IMG/VR virus record: IMGVR_UViG_3300002460_000129
Location: 1 to 29,432 of that record
Direction: 5' to 3' (one strand)
From: a virus
DNA: 29,432 nucleotides
Each line of letters opens with the position of its first letter. Position 1 is the first letter of the stretch. Shown here one piece after another: positions 19,938 to 27,557 of this stretch. A program made the position numbers and the translations under genes. The notes under the pieces were generated by a model, which saw nothing but the letters and a program-made list of their open reading frames with translations, made no database searches and was not told the origin of the DNA.

Positions 19938-20267
19938 ATGCGTGAGTTCTTTCAAAGGCATCTTATCCGTTTTATCATCAGAGATGTATTTCACACTCTC
20001 ACAAAGGATGATTTCCTAGTTATCAAGAAAGATACATGGGAATGGAAAGGTAAAGAGTTGGACGTGAATATGATAAGCACGCTCAAGTCGCAAGCCAAAG
20101 CATTCCAAGAGTCCACACTTTGGAAGGTTCTTAAATCAGAGATGCAGTGGGCCGCCACGAAGACGCTTTTAGAAAAAGGAACAACTGCGAATGATTTACG
20201 AATTGCTCAGTTGACAGGGTACTTGACAAGGGTAATAGATGATAAACTGGTAGAAATGAGTAAATAA
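19938..20267 (+). CDS. Hypothetical virion-locus protein, 109 residues
   Basis: A small, mostly helical protein: MREFFQRHLIRFIIRDVFHT, then QAKAFQESTLWKVLKSEMQW and a C-terminal helix (LTGYLTRVIDDKLVEMSK). It is six nt or less from its neighbours' ends. Similar small helical proteins lie beside portal genes in many phages, but I cannot name a family. Confidence 0.55.
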   Translation: MREFFQRHLIRFIIRDVFHTLTKDDFLVIKKDTWEWKGKELDVNMISTLKSQAKAFQESTLWKVLKSEMQWAATKTLLEKGTTANDLRIAQLTGYLTRVIDDKLVEMSK

Positions 20268-20351
20268 AGTTCTGTCCCATTCCAAGACGGTAAACTGGGA
20301 ATGCGAAAGCTTACAAATAAATGACCACGGGGAAAGTCCCGATGTCCCAAA
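20268..20351 (+). promoter_or_regulatory. Structured segment before the scaffold-like gene
   Basis: Three hairpins in 84 nt: CATTCC (20278-20283) with GGAATG (20298-20303), a GC-GAAA-GC tetraloop right after it, and CGGG (20328-20331) with CCCG (20338-20341). The following CCCAAAATG has no ribosome binding site. An RNA element controlling the scaffold or capsid segment is possible; no known class is recognised. Confidence 0.35.
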
Positions 20352-21086
20352 ATGACTGAAGAAGAGAAACAAGCTCAACTGCAAGCTGAAGCCGAACAGG
20401 CAGAAAAGGAAAAAGCAGATGCTGAAGCAAAAGCGAAAGCCGAAGCCGAAGCTTCTCAACAGAACCTTGAAATAGATTACGAAGCTGTTGCTAAGGCGGA
20501 AACCGAGCGCAGAGAAGCGGCTGAACGCTTGCTCGCTGAAGACCGATATAACGCCTCACGGCAGAAACGGGAAACAGACGAGGAGCGCGAAGCACGAGAG
20601 GCATCTGAAGCGGAAGAGGACAAGCCAATCACCGCCAAGGAACTCCCTGCTATCCTCGCTCGTGAACGCCAGATAGCCCAAAAAGAATCACAGGAAGGTC
20701 GTGCTTTGGATATTGCCAGAACCAACACATCTTCAGAATCAGAAGCGCAAGCCGCTGTCCTATTTTGGAAGAATCGTGTTATCCCGACAGGCAGTTTAGA
20801 GGAGGACATGAAGTTCGCTATAGGCGGTCTCAATTCAAAGAAAATTGTCGCCAAGAACAACGAACTCGCCCGCGCTCTACGAGCCAAAGATACGATTTCC
20901 AACGATTCAATGGGTGAACACCGAGACGGACTTCCGAACGAAGTACCGAAGCTTCCCGAAAACTCTCCACTCAAAGGATACAAATATGAAGGTGGAAGCA
21001 TCTACTCAAAAGTATTACCGAGCGGCAAGACACTTTTCAGGAACGCAAAGCCATCGCCAGGACAGCCGAAAGCTTGGACTAAATAG
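20352..21086 (+). CDS. Scaffold-like protein, coiled-coil and acidic
   Basis: 244 residues. Residues 1-75 are a run of Glu/Ala/Lys coiled coil (EEKQAQLQAEAEQAEKEK), residues 75-130 are acidic helix, then a segment with VLFWKNRVIPTGSLEEDMKF and a Pro/Gly-rich basic C-terminus. Long coiled coil plus basic end directly upstream of capsid genes is the typical form of phage scaffolding proteins, which guide prohead assembly and then leave. No protease motif is visible. Confidence 0.65.
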   Translation: MTEEEKQAQLQAEAEQAEKEKADAEAKAKAEAEASQQNLEIDYEAVAKAETERREAAERLLAEDRYNASRQKRETDEEREAREASEAEEDKPITAKELPAILARERQIAQKESQEGRALDIARTNTSSESEAQAAVLFWKNRVIPTGSLEEDMKFAIGGLNSKKIVAKNNELARALRAKDTISNDSMGEHRDGLPNEVPKLPENSPLKGYKYEGGSIYSKVLPSGKTLFRNAKPSPGQPKAWTK

Positions 21087-21167
21087 CTCGTAATTTATAT
21101 AGAACTTATTGGAAAGGGATAAAACTCCCGGAGGTATTTTATTATACCGAACTAATTAAATTAAATT

Positions 21168-21680
21168 ATGGCGAAAGGAGACATGAAAGTGATAGGGCAG
21201 TGCATGAGACAGCCATTCCGAATTGCGGCGAGCGCAACTCGTGGCTATGTGGGCGAACCGATGATTAACACAGCTACCCATACGTCAGGCGTTGCATCGT
21301 CGAACGTAATTGTCGTTGCTGTAGATGACGACGTAACAGTCGTTACCGAGCAGTTCGTGGGCATTCTTGCAAAAGACATGGAGGTAACTTCTCCGACTGA
21401 TGCAACGATTGTCGCACATCGTACTGTAGTTGATATGCCATTCGCACAACTAACTCGAATTGAGGCGAAGGCAAAAACAGCATCAACCGCAGACACGGAG
21501 TCAGAGGCAATCGGCCTTCTGCATGACATCTACATGATAGACCTCACATCAAGTGTCTACACATGGGAACCGGCAGGCGCAGATACGGCGGCATTCACAG
21601 TCGCTTGGTACAACGTCGCTCGTTCGGCTCTTCAGTGTACGGTTGACGCTCGTGGTGTGTCTCGTAAGGACATCACCTAG
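21168..21680 (+). CDS. Decoration or head-stabilising protein
   Basis: 170 residues, beta-rich, with MKVIGQCMRQPFRIAASATR at the N-terminus and repeated Val/Thr-rich strands (VIVVAVDDDVTVV, FTVAWYNVARS). Its position between scaffold and major capsid, together with size and beta composition, matches phage decoration or capsid-stabilising proteins. The 81-nt upstream gap contains GGGA/TCCC and GGTAT/ATACC hairpins. An HNH gene has inserted between it and the capsid gene. Confidence 0.55.
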   Translation: MAKGDMKVIGQCMRQPFRIAASATRGYVGEPMINTATHTSGVASSNVIVVAVDDDVTVVTEQFVGILAKDMEVTSPTDATIVAHRTVVDMPFAQLTRIEAKAKTASTADTESEAIGLLHDIYMIDLTSSVYTWEPAGADTAAFTVAWYNVARSALQCTVDARGVSRKDIT

Positions 21681-21687
21681 TTCTCTT

Positions 21688-22236
21688 ATGAGAATCCCGT
21701 GGAATAAAGGAACAAAAGGGATAGTAGTCGCTTGGAATAAGGGACTTAAACTATCTACGATGCCTAAATATTCAGGAATGGGATTTCAGAAGGGGAATAA
21801 GTTAGCAGATAATTCCGAAAGTAAATCCACTCAATTCAAGAAAGGTGAAAGGGTTTCTCCGACTACTGAATTTCAGAAAGGATATGCTTCTTGGAATAAA
21901 GGGAATGAGGGGTTTCTTTCTGGTGAAAAACACTGGAAATGGATTAAAGACAGAACACAATTAGTGAAAAATGAGAATAAACATCTTGACGGATGTTATA
22001 GAGAATGGATGTTTTCAGTAAAAACTAGAGATAGTTGGAAATGTAGAATATCTAATCTCGATTGTAGTGGTCGCTTGGAGGCACATCACATTCTCAATTG
22101 GAAAGATTACCCAGAATTGCGTTATAAAATTAACAACGGCATCACTTTATGCCACGCTCATCATCCAAGAGGACGAGAGGAAGAGAAACGGCTATCTCCT
22201 TACTTTCAGGATTTAGTGTCAGTATCAAAAGTATAA
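21688..22236 (+). CDS. HNH homing endonuclease inserted before the capsid gene
   Basis: 182 residues from ATG 21688. Repeated WNKG and FQKG motifs (IPWNKGTKG, FQKGNKLADN, SWNKGNEGF) make up a NUMOD3-like DNA-binding part. The C-terminal HNH core is CRISNLDCSGRLEAHHI, LRYKINNGITLCHAHH. It sits seven nt after the decoration gene and ends one nt before the capsid gene's TTG start codon, with the TAA as part of GTATAATTTG. It is likely a mobile gene that spares, or even takes part in, capsid translation. Confidence 0.88.
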   Translation: MRIPWNKGTKGIVVAWNKGLKLSTMPKYSGMGFQKGNKLADNSESKSTQFKKGERVSPTTEFQKGYASWNKGNEGFLSGEKHWKWIKDRTQLVKNENKHLDGCYREWMFSVKTRDSWKCRISNLDCSGRLEAHHILNWKDYPELRYKINNGITLCHAHHPRGREEEKRLSPYFQDLVSVSKV

Positions 22237-22237
22237 T

Positions 22238-23200
22238 TTGGCCTATACAGGAGGACACACAGCGAACTTGTCAAGTGATGATTGTCAAACCGCGATTGAT
22301 GAAGTGATGTACGAAACATTTACTGCCGAACAGGTACCCGCGTATCTCTCAGCACAGGATGGTTTCTTCTTCAAAACAGATTCAATTGATAGTATGGCTT
22401 TCATCTACGATGAGGACTCCAATGTTGGTGAGTTTGAGGAAACCGGTGAGCAAGAGGAAATCGTCTCTACCTCGACCCGTATCGGGAACACAAAGACGAA
22501 GCGTGTTACGAAGTACACGAAACAAGTCCCTATTTCTTGGGAGGCGTTCAAAACTTCACAGCAAGGCAAACGTGAGAAAATCGGACAGCAAATCGGTTAT
22601 CGCGCTCGCACGACTCAAGACCATCAGTCCATTATCAACACCTACGGCGATTTCACTGCAGGTTCCATCAACACAACTCCTGACGGAGATGCGGTTGCTT
22701 CGGACTCACACACAACGCTCACGGGTGTAACAGTGGACAATCTTGAGACAGCCGCAATGACCGCAGACGCTCTGTGGACTGATGTTCAGTCGCTTGCGAA
22801 TCAGAAAGGACAGGATGGCGATGCGGGGTCTCATCAGTTTGAGGCACTCGTGGTTCCGTTCATTCTCTACAGGACAGCGCGTGAGACACTCGGTTCTCCG
22901 CTTATGCCAGGGGGTGGTGAGAACAACATCAACGTCTTTGAGACGGATTATGGACAGGTACGCCTGAAGGCATCTATCTTCCTTGGTTCTACCTATAACT
23001 CAGCATCGAATGCAAACACGACATTCACCCTTCTTGGGCGAAATCACGAGGTGCGCCGCAAGGTGCTATCGGGTCTTGAGACATCAATGCTTGAGCCGAA
23101 GTACACCGACAATGATACCTATGTAATGCGTGCGAAGTTCTCGGAAGCGCATTTCCCGGGTACCTGGACGGCAATTGTCAGTGCCACGGGCGCAGCTTAA
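22238..23200 (+). CDS. Major capsid protein (HK97-like fold expected)
   Basis: 320 residues starting at TTG 22238 (MAYTGGHTANLSSDD). Key parts are an N-arm with YETFTAEQVPAYLSAQ, the strand EEIVSTSTRIGNTKTKRVTK, the PISWEAFKTSQQGK segment, the QFEALVVPFILYRTARETLGS spine-like helix and strand, and a C-terminal FSEAHFPGTWTAIV. Size, position after scaffold and decoration genes, and the beta-hairpin/helix pattern fit an HK97-type capsid. No ribosome binding site is visible, so translation is probably coupled to the HNH gene. The start codon is unusual for such a highly made protein. Confidence 0.8.
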   Translation: MAYTGGHTANLSSDDCQTAIDEVMYETFTAEQVPAYLSAQDGFFFKTDSIDSMAFIYDEDSNVGEFEETGEQEEIVSTSTRIGNTKTKRVTKYTKQVPISWEAFKTSQQGKREKIGQQIGYRARTTQDHQSIINTYGDFTAGSINTTPDGDAVASDSHTTLTGVTVDNLETAAMTADALWTDVQSLANQKGQDGDAGSHQFEALVVPFILYRTARETLGSPLMPGGGENNINVFETDYGQVRLKASIFLGSTYNSASNANTTFTLLGRNHEVRRKVLSGLETSMLEPKYTDNDTYVMRAKFSEAHFPGTWTAIVSATGAA

Positions 23201-23221
23201 TAGCGTAATTGCAATCACACC

Positions 23222-23863
23222 ATGAAAACTCTTAAAGAATGGTCTGGAGTGATTGCGCTATTAGCAATCATTCTGACTTGGATTTTTCCTTCTCCGAATA
23301 TGTTTGGTGCGACAGGTACTCGTATGCCGAATGGTATTAGTACGGACACGACTTCTCCTGTAGTGGGAGAGGTTCGCGGTACGACACTTACTATCACAGG
23401 TGCGATGACTGCGGCGGCTTCTACGCTTTCTGGTCTTTTGACCACGAACGCAGGAACGCTTCATAGTTACACAAATGCGACATCAACAGCTACGACAGCG
23501 GCAACATTAAAACTGTCTGATGTAAATGGTTATGACAGTATCGTATTAACACCTAATATTGGTGCATTAACACTTACTTTCTTTGCATCTTCAACAGCAA
23601 GCGCATGGCTTCCAACTGCTGGAGATACACAAAGGACTTGTGTCTTCAATGCAACAACGACCAATGCAGCGACAATCACATTCGCTGGTGGTACAGGTGT
23701 TGATATAGAAACTGTAGCAACTACAACTACAGCAGGAGTGCCGTCAGGTATGTTGGCAATTCCAGCAATGGGTTCTGCGTGCTTCGTGTTTATGCGACAG
23801 TACACATCAACATCTACGTTTGATATATCGGCACTCTATACGCCGTATTTGAACGCGGACTAG
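23222..23863 (+). CDS. Signal-anchored Thr/Ser/Ala-rich protein
   Basis: 213 residues. Residues 9-25 (GVIALLAIILTWIFPSP) form a membrane anchor, then low-complexity Thr/Ala/Ser repeats (TTLTITGAMTAAASTLSG) lead into a beta domain. The style (ATTTNAATITFAGGTG) matches surface or fibre-like proteins in Parcubacteria phages. Directly downstream of the capsid gene, it may be a virion protein exposed or processed in the envelope. Role uncertain. Confidence 0.55.
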   Translation: MKTLKEWSGVIALLAIILTWIFPSPNMFGATGTRMPNGISTDTTSPVVGEVRGTTLTITGAMTAAASTLSGLLTTNAGTLHSYTNATSTATTAATLKLSDVNGYDSIVLTPNIGALTLTFFASSTASAWLPTAGDTQRTCVFNATTTNAATITFAGGTGVDIETVATTTTAGVPSGMLAIPAMGSACFVFMRQYTSTSTFDISALYTPYLNAD

Positions 23864-23874
23864 GTTACTCGTCT

Positions 23875-23917
23875 CTATCCTTCAACTCTTGGAGGATAGG
23901 ACACGGGCCGCCGCCCG
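23875..23917 (+). other. Two adjacent hairpins without T-tract
   Basis: CTATCCT (23875-23881) pairs with AGGATAG (23893-23899), and just after it CGGGC pairs with GCCCG around a four-nt loop. There is no U-run, so a standard intrinsic terminator is unlikely; RNA stabilisation or weak attenuation after the capsid genes is possible. Confidence 0.3.
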
Positions 23918-23934
23918 ATAATAATTAACAATCT

Positions 23935-24522
23935 ATGACTATAAATCTAAAATACACGGTAGTTATCGCATTGATTCTTGCGATTGTTTTTATGTTCGGA
24001 ATTTCGTTCGTACAAGCAAATCCATCATTCTTCTTGAGGCAGAATGACGGAACGGGTACAACAGCTACGACTTCGGTTTCGTATATGAGCGTGGGAGTAG
24101 CAACTACGACTTATTATCTTGACTCTCAAGCGAACGGAAATCCGTTTGGTGCGGATTCAGCTACGCTCCTATGGCAATTCACTGCATCGTCTACCAATTC
24201 TACGCAGGATATGTACTTGGAATACGCGCAGAGTGGTAATTGCATCACGACACCGACTTCGTGCGATTGGTACTATCACGCGACCTCAACTGTCTCAAAT
24301 CCGAGTGTTGCTGCGACATCGCCGTTTGCACGTTGGCAGTTCGCTTCTACGACACAAGGACTCGGAACGAGTGGAGCATCGCGCGGACTTCGTGAAATTG
24401 AAATCCCGACTCCAACGAGATATGTGAGGGTGATGTTTGTGGTTCCCTATCAACTCATTGCAACAGGAGTAGCGTCATCTAGCGCGGTCTGGGCGGAGTT
24501 CGTGGCACAGAAGCAGAACTAA
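23935..24522 (+). CDS. Second signal-anchored protein
   Basis: 195 residues. Residues 8-26 (VVIALILAIVFMFGISFVQA) are a clean signal peptide with a likely cleavage site after QA. The rest is beta-rich with Thr/Ser motifs (GTGTTATTSVSYMSVGVATT, DSQANG) and a LREIEIPTPTRYVRVMF strand region. Two such exported proteins in a row after the capsid gene are unusual. Function unknown. Confidence 0.55.
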   Translation: MTINLKYTVVIALILAIVFMFGISFVQANPSFFLRQNDGTGTTATTSVSYMSVGVATTTYYLDSQANGNPFGADSATLLWQFTASSTNSTQDMYLEYAQSGNCITTPTSCDWYYHATSTVSNPSVAATSPFARWQFASTTQGLGTSGASRGLREIEIPTPTRYVRVMFVVPYQLIATGVASSSAVWAEFVAQKQN

Positions 24523-24523
24523 A

Positions 24524-25012
24524 ATGTCCGAACAGCAGTCAGTACCAACTCAACTATTCTATCCACTTGACAAAGATTCAGCTTCAGTAGTTGAGAGAAT
24601 AATTCTACAAACAAAATGGCCGCAATCACGTTGGCCGAATGTTGGTAGAATTATTGTTCTCAAAGTATTAGATGACGCGACTGTTCTGACGACGGGAGAT
24701 GGGAAAGTTATCTTCAATGTTCCTGAAGAGTTAGATAATACTCTTCTGATAGCTGCTCATGCTTTCGTGACAACAGTATCTTCTTCGGGAGTAATAACTG
24801 TTCAGATAAGAAATGTTACTGATTCAGTTGATTTACTAACAACAGCAATAACAATAGATGCAAGCGAGTTTGATAGTTATACGGCGGCGACACCTCCACT
24901 AATCAATTTCACAAATGCTCAGTTGTCAAAGAGTGACAGAATTGCTATAGACGTTGATGGTGCTGGAACAGGTGTAAAAGGACTTTCTGTCTATCTAAGT
25001 ATTCAATCATGA
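24524..25012 (+). CDS. Beta-sandwich structural protein, 162 residues
   Basis: A beta-rich protein with no signal: VVERIILQTKWPQSRWPN, then alternating strands (TLLIAAHAFVTTVSSSGVIT, DLLTTAITIDASEF) and an AIDVDGAGTGVKGLSVYLSI ending. The pattern is that of small capsid- or tail-associated beta sandwiches. It begins one nt after the previous gene and overlaps the next by four nt. Confidence 0.55.
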   Translation: MSEQQSVPTQLFYPLDKDSASVVERIILQTKWPQSRWPNVGRIIVLKVLDDATVLTTGDGKVIFNVPEELDNTLLIAAHAFVTTVSSSGVITVQIRNVTDSVDLLTTAITIDASEFDSYTAATPPLINFTNAQLSKSDRIAIDVDGAGTGVKGLSVYLSIQS

Positions 25013-25674
25013 TTACATTTGATTCATTCGGACAAAGTAATGAAACCGGGACAGGTGCAGGTACGACTCCTTGGGCATTTAATAATGTTGGAGGAAACTT
25101 TCTTGTTTTAGTTTGTGCAATGGATACAGGGGGCGGTGCAGTTACTGATGCAACGTATGCTGGCGAACCTCTAACACAGTTACATGCAAGTAATAATGAT
25201 GGAGCAGGATTATATGTTGGGTATCTAGCAAATCCTGCAAAAGGTTCAAATAATATAGCGACATTATTCAGTGGAGGGGTAACAGCATATAGAACTGGGG
25301 TGATTACATTCTCTGGAGTAAATACAAATAACCCGATAGGAGGAAGTAATAGCACTTCAACTGATGGCGTTGGAACTCCAATTACGACAATAGTTACGGT
25401 TCAGGGTACAGAAGGAATAGTAATTGATGGTTTCGCAAATCTTCGTGTTACAACTGGAAATGTAACTTCTCCTCAAGTGGAAAAGATGAATAATCAAGGA
25501 TTATGGGGAGCTGGTGTAAATCATCTTGCTGGTATGTCGTATTTATCTCACGCAGGTTCAAATATAACAATGTCTTGGGAAAATCTTACTGGTGAATCTG
25601 GGTCTACTCATAAGATTTTATATGCTGTAGAAATTCTACCTTCCACATTCATTCCTCAAATACAAATTATATGA
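25009..25674 (+). CDS. Beta-sandwich protein with phage-surface type repeats
   Basis: 221 residues. Motifs NFLVLVCAMDTGGGAVTDAT and LYVGYLANPAKGSNNIATLF, followed by GVITFSGVN, are typical of a beta-sandwich domain found in surface and tail proteins of phages and small-genome bacteria. It lacks a signal. Overlaps join it to both neighbours. It could serve in attachment or as a tail part; no enzymatic residue seen. Confidence 0.55.
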   Translation: MITFDSFGQSNETGTGAGTTPWAFNNVGGNFLVLVCAMDTGGGAVTDATYAGEPLTQLHASNNDGAGLYVGYLANPAKGSNNIATLFSGGVTAYRTGVITFSGVNTNNPIGGSNSTSTDGVGTPITTIVTVQGTEGIVIDGFANLRVTTGNVTSPQVEKMNNQGLWGAGVNHLAGMSYLSHAGSNITMSWENLTGESGSTHKILYAVEILPSTFIPQIQII

Positions 25675-27533
25675 TTGAAAAACTAAGACAGCATCGGTGG
25701 CGAGCAGGGTTTCCCGGTAATTACATCGGAGAAATCCTCTATACACGGAATATAGATATTTCCACTTCATCTGGAAGAATTCTCTTGTCTGACAAGATGC
25801 TAAAACATGTTGATTCTGGCGATACGAATATGACGAATCTTGTTGTTCCAACAAAGTTCATTCGTTCAAATGCAGATGCGACTGATAGATATTGGGCAGT
25901 ATGCGGGAACGGAGTAACTGGAGGACGACTATTTAAAACGGGAACAGCGACTATTGTAGGAACATGGGCAGAAGACACACTAGCAAGCGATACCGCCCCA
26001 ACAACAGTTCTAGATATTGAAATACACGAGAGTGCGAATGGAGAACAACGAATGCTTGCATGTTTACCTACTGACGTTGCTATATTGAATAAAACAGGAG
26101 CGGCGAACGTATGGGATGTGGATTGGGGAACGACAGTGGCGGCTCCTGCGATTGTTCTTACGACAGGAACGCTTCATCCGATTGCTCGGCTTCAAAGGAT
26201 TATAGCAATTGGTAACGGAAGTGTGCTTCAGACGATTGATAAGAACGATGTTGTGACAAATTCACGTTTAGTGATTCCTTATGGTTTTTCAATACGGAAT
26301 ATTTATACCTCGTCAGATAGATTTTGGATAGGATGTACAAATCTTGTTGGAACGAATTGTAAGATAATAGAATGGGATGGATATTCCCTCACATATAATA
26401 ATGAATATGACTTAGTAGGAAATAATCCTCTTTCGGGATTTCTTGTTGGAAACATCCCTTATTTTATTACAAACTATGGGTATATCTACAGATACGCCGG
26501 AGGTTCATTTGTTGTAGACCAACAATTTCCCCTCACAGAGGAACAACTTTCTTCTCTTGATATTAGTCCTTATGGGGTATCAGTTAATAGTAAAAATGTA
26601 TCCATACTTGCAAACGACCAGTCAAATACTGCACAAGTTGCTTCTAGGAAGTTTAGAGCAGGTATTTGGGAGTTTGATACAATCTCAAAAAATCTAAACC
26701 ATAAATATGGAATTGGTGCGACTGATGTAGGAGCAACCGCAACGTTCCCTGACTTCGGACAGGCGCAGATTCCAACCAGTGCTGGAGTAGGTGGCTTGTT
26801 CAGTGGGTTTACTTCAACAACAAGCATTAAACCAGTTTTAATAGCTGGTGCGGTTATCTATACAGCATATACAGGCACATCTCTATATGGAATTTTTAGG
26901 ACTGTAGAAAACAAAGCTCGTTATGAGAGCACTGGATATAACAGAGGATATTTCGTTACAACGCACCTCAATCTCCTAGAGATTAGTGCTATATGGGAAG
27001 CATTATGGGTAAAATTCAAAAGATTCGTTGATTCAGGAAATCGTATTGTAGTAAAGGCACGAGTTGTAGACCCTAAAGTTCTCGCACTTGGAGATGTCAC
27101 TGTTGATAATTCAAGAGCAGTTGTTCAGGTTGATGGGACATGGACATCAACAACAACGTTTACTGCTGTTGTCCCAACTGGTGTTGTAGTTGGAGAAGAA
27201 GTGGAAGTGCTTGGAGGAAATGGGGCGAGTTGTTTATTCCACATCAGTACCCTATCCACAACGCCGGACGGAAGTGCAACGATTACAGTTACTGTGGATG
27301 AAGCACTCCCCTCTCTCAATACTGCGGGAAGTCGCGGCGCATTGTTCCGTTTTGATAATTGGACGAAAATAGAAACTATAAGTTCCACATCAGTTGGTTC
27401 ACAGAAACTTGTAATACCTTCTTCATTACAAGGAGAGTTCCTACAACTAAAAGTAGAATTGCGTGGACATGAGGTTGAGATAGACGAACTTATACCTGTG
27501 TATAAGTCTCTTACTAATCCACAGCAAGTATAA
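25671..27533 (+). CDS. Large beta-propeller-like tail or nozzle protein
   Basis: 620 residues. After a short basic start (MIEKLRQHRWRAGFPGNYIG) come several repeats of strand-turn-strand with motifs such as DRYWAVCGNGVTGGRLFKTG and DRFWIGCTNLVGTNCKIIEW, spaced like propeller blades. The C-terminal 180 residues are another beta domain (VKARVVDPKVLALGDVTV). A propeller-rich 600-700-residue protein after the capsid module recalls podovirus tail nozzle proteins such as T7 gp12. This is an analogy from layout, not shown homology. Confidence 0.55.
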   Translation: MIEKLRQHRWRAGFPGNYIGEILYTRNIDISTSSGRILLSDKMLKHVDSGDTNMTNLVVPTKFIRSNADATDRYWAVCGNGVTGGRLFKTGTATIVGTWAEDTLASDTAPTTVLDIEIHESANGEQRMLACLPTDVAILNKTGAANVWDVDWGTTVAAPAIVLTTGTLHPIARLQRIIAIGNGSVLQTIDKNDVVTNSRLVIPYGFSIRNIYTSSDRFWIGCTNLVGTNCKIIEWDGYSLTYNNEYDLVGNNPLSGFLVGNIPYFITNYGYIYRYAGGSFVVDQQFPLTEEQLSSLDISPYGVSVNSKNVSILANDQSNTAQVASRKFRAGIWEFDTISKNLNHKYGIGATDVGATATFPDFGQAQIPTSAGVGGLFSGFTSTTSIKPVLIAGAVIYTAYTGTSLYGIFRTVENKARYESTGYNRGYFVTTHLNLLEISAIWEALWVKFKRFVDSGNRIVVKARVVDPKVLALGDVTVDNSRAVVQVDGTWTSTTTFTAVVPTGVVVGEEVEVLGGNGASCLFHISTLSTTPDGSATITVTVDEALPSLNTAGSRGALFRFDNWTKIETISSTSVGSQKLVIPSSLQGEFLQLKVELRGHEVEIDELIPVYKSLTNPQQV

Positions 27534-27538
27534 TGTTG

Positions 27539-27544
27539 TATAAT
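27539..27544 (+). promoter_or_regulatory. Possible -10 box before the connector-like gene
   Basis: TATAAT at 27539-27544, with a second TATAAT ten nt upstream (27529-27534), 13 nt before the ATG at 27558. No -35 is evident. It may give an extra promoter for the 27558 gene or be chance in an AT-rich gap. Confidence 0.3.
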
Positions 27545-27557
27545 AATAAAAACTAAT

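Noticed and set aside
24667-24675. Further ATTAGATGA word in the right arm.
   Set aside because: Only nine nt match, no inverted partner is near, and it encodes a different peptide.
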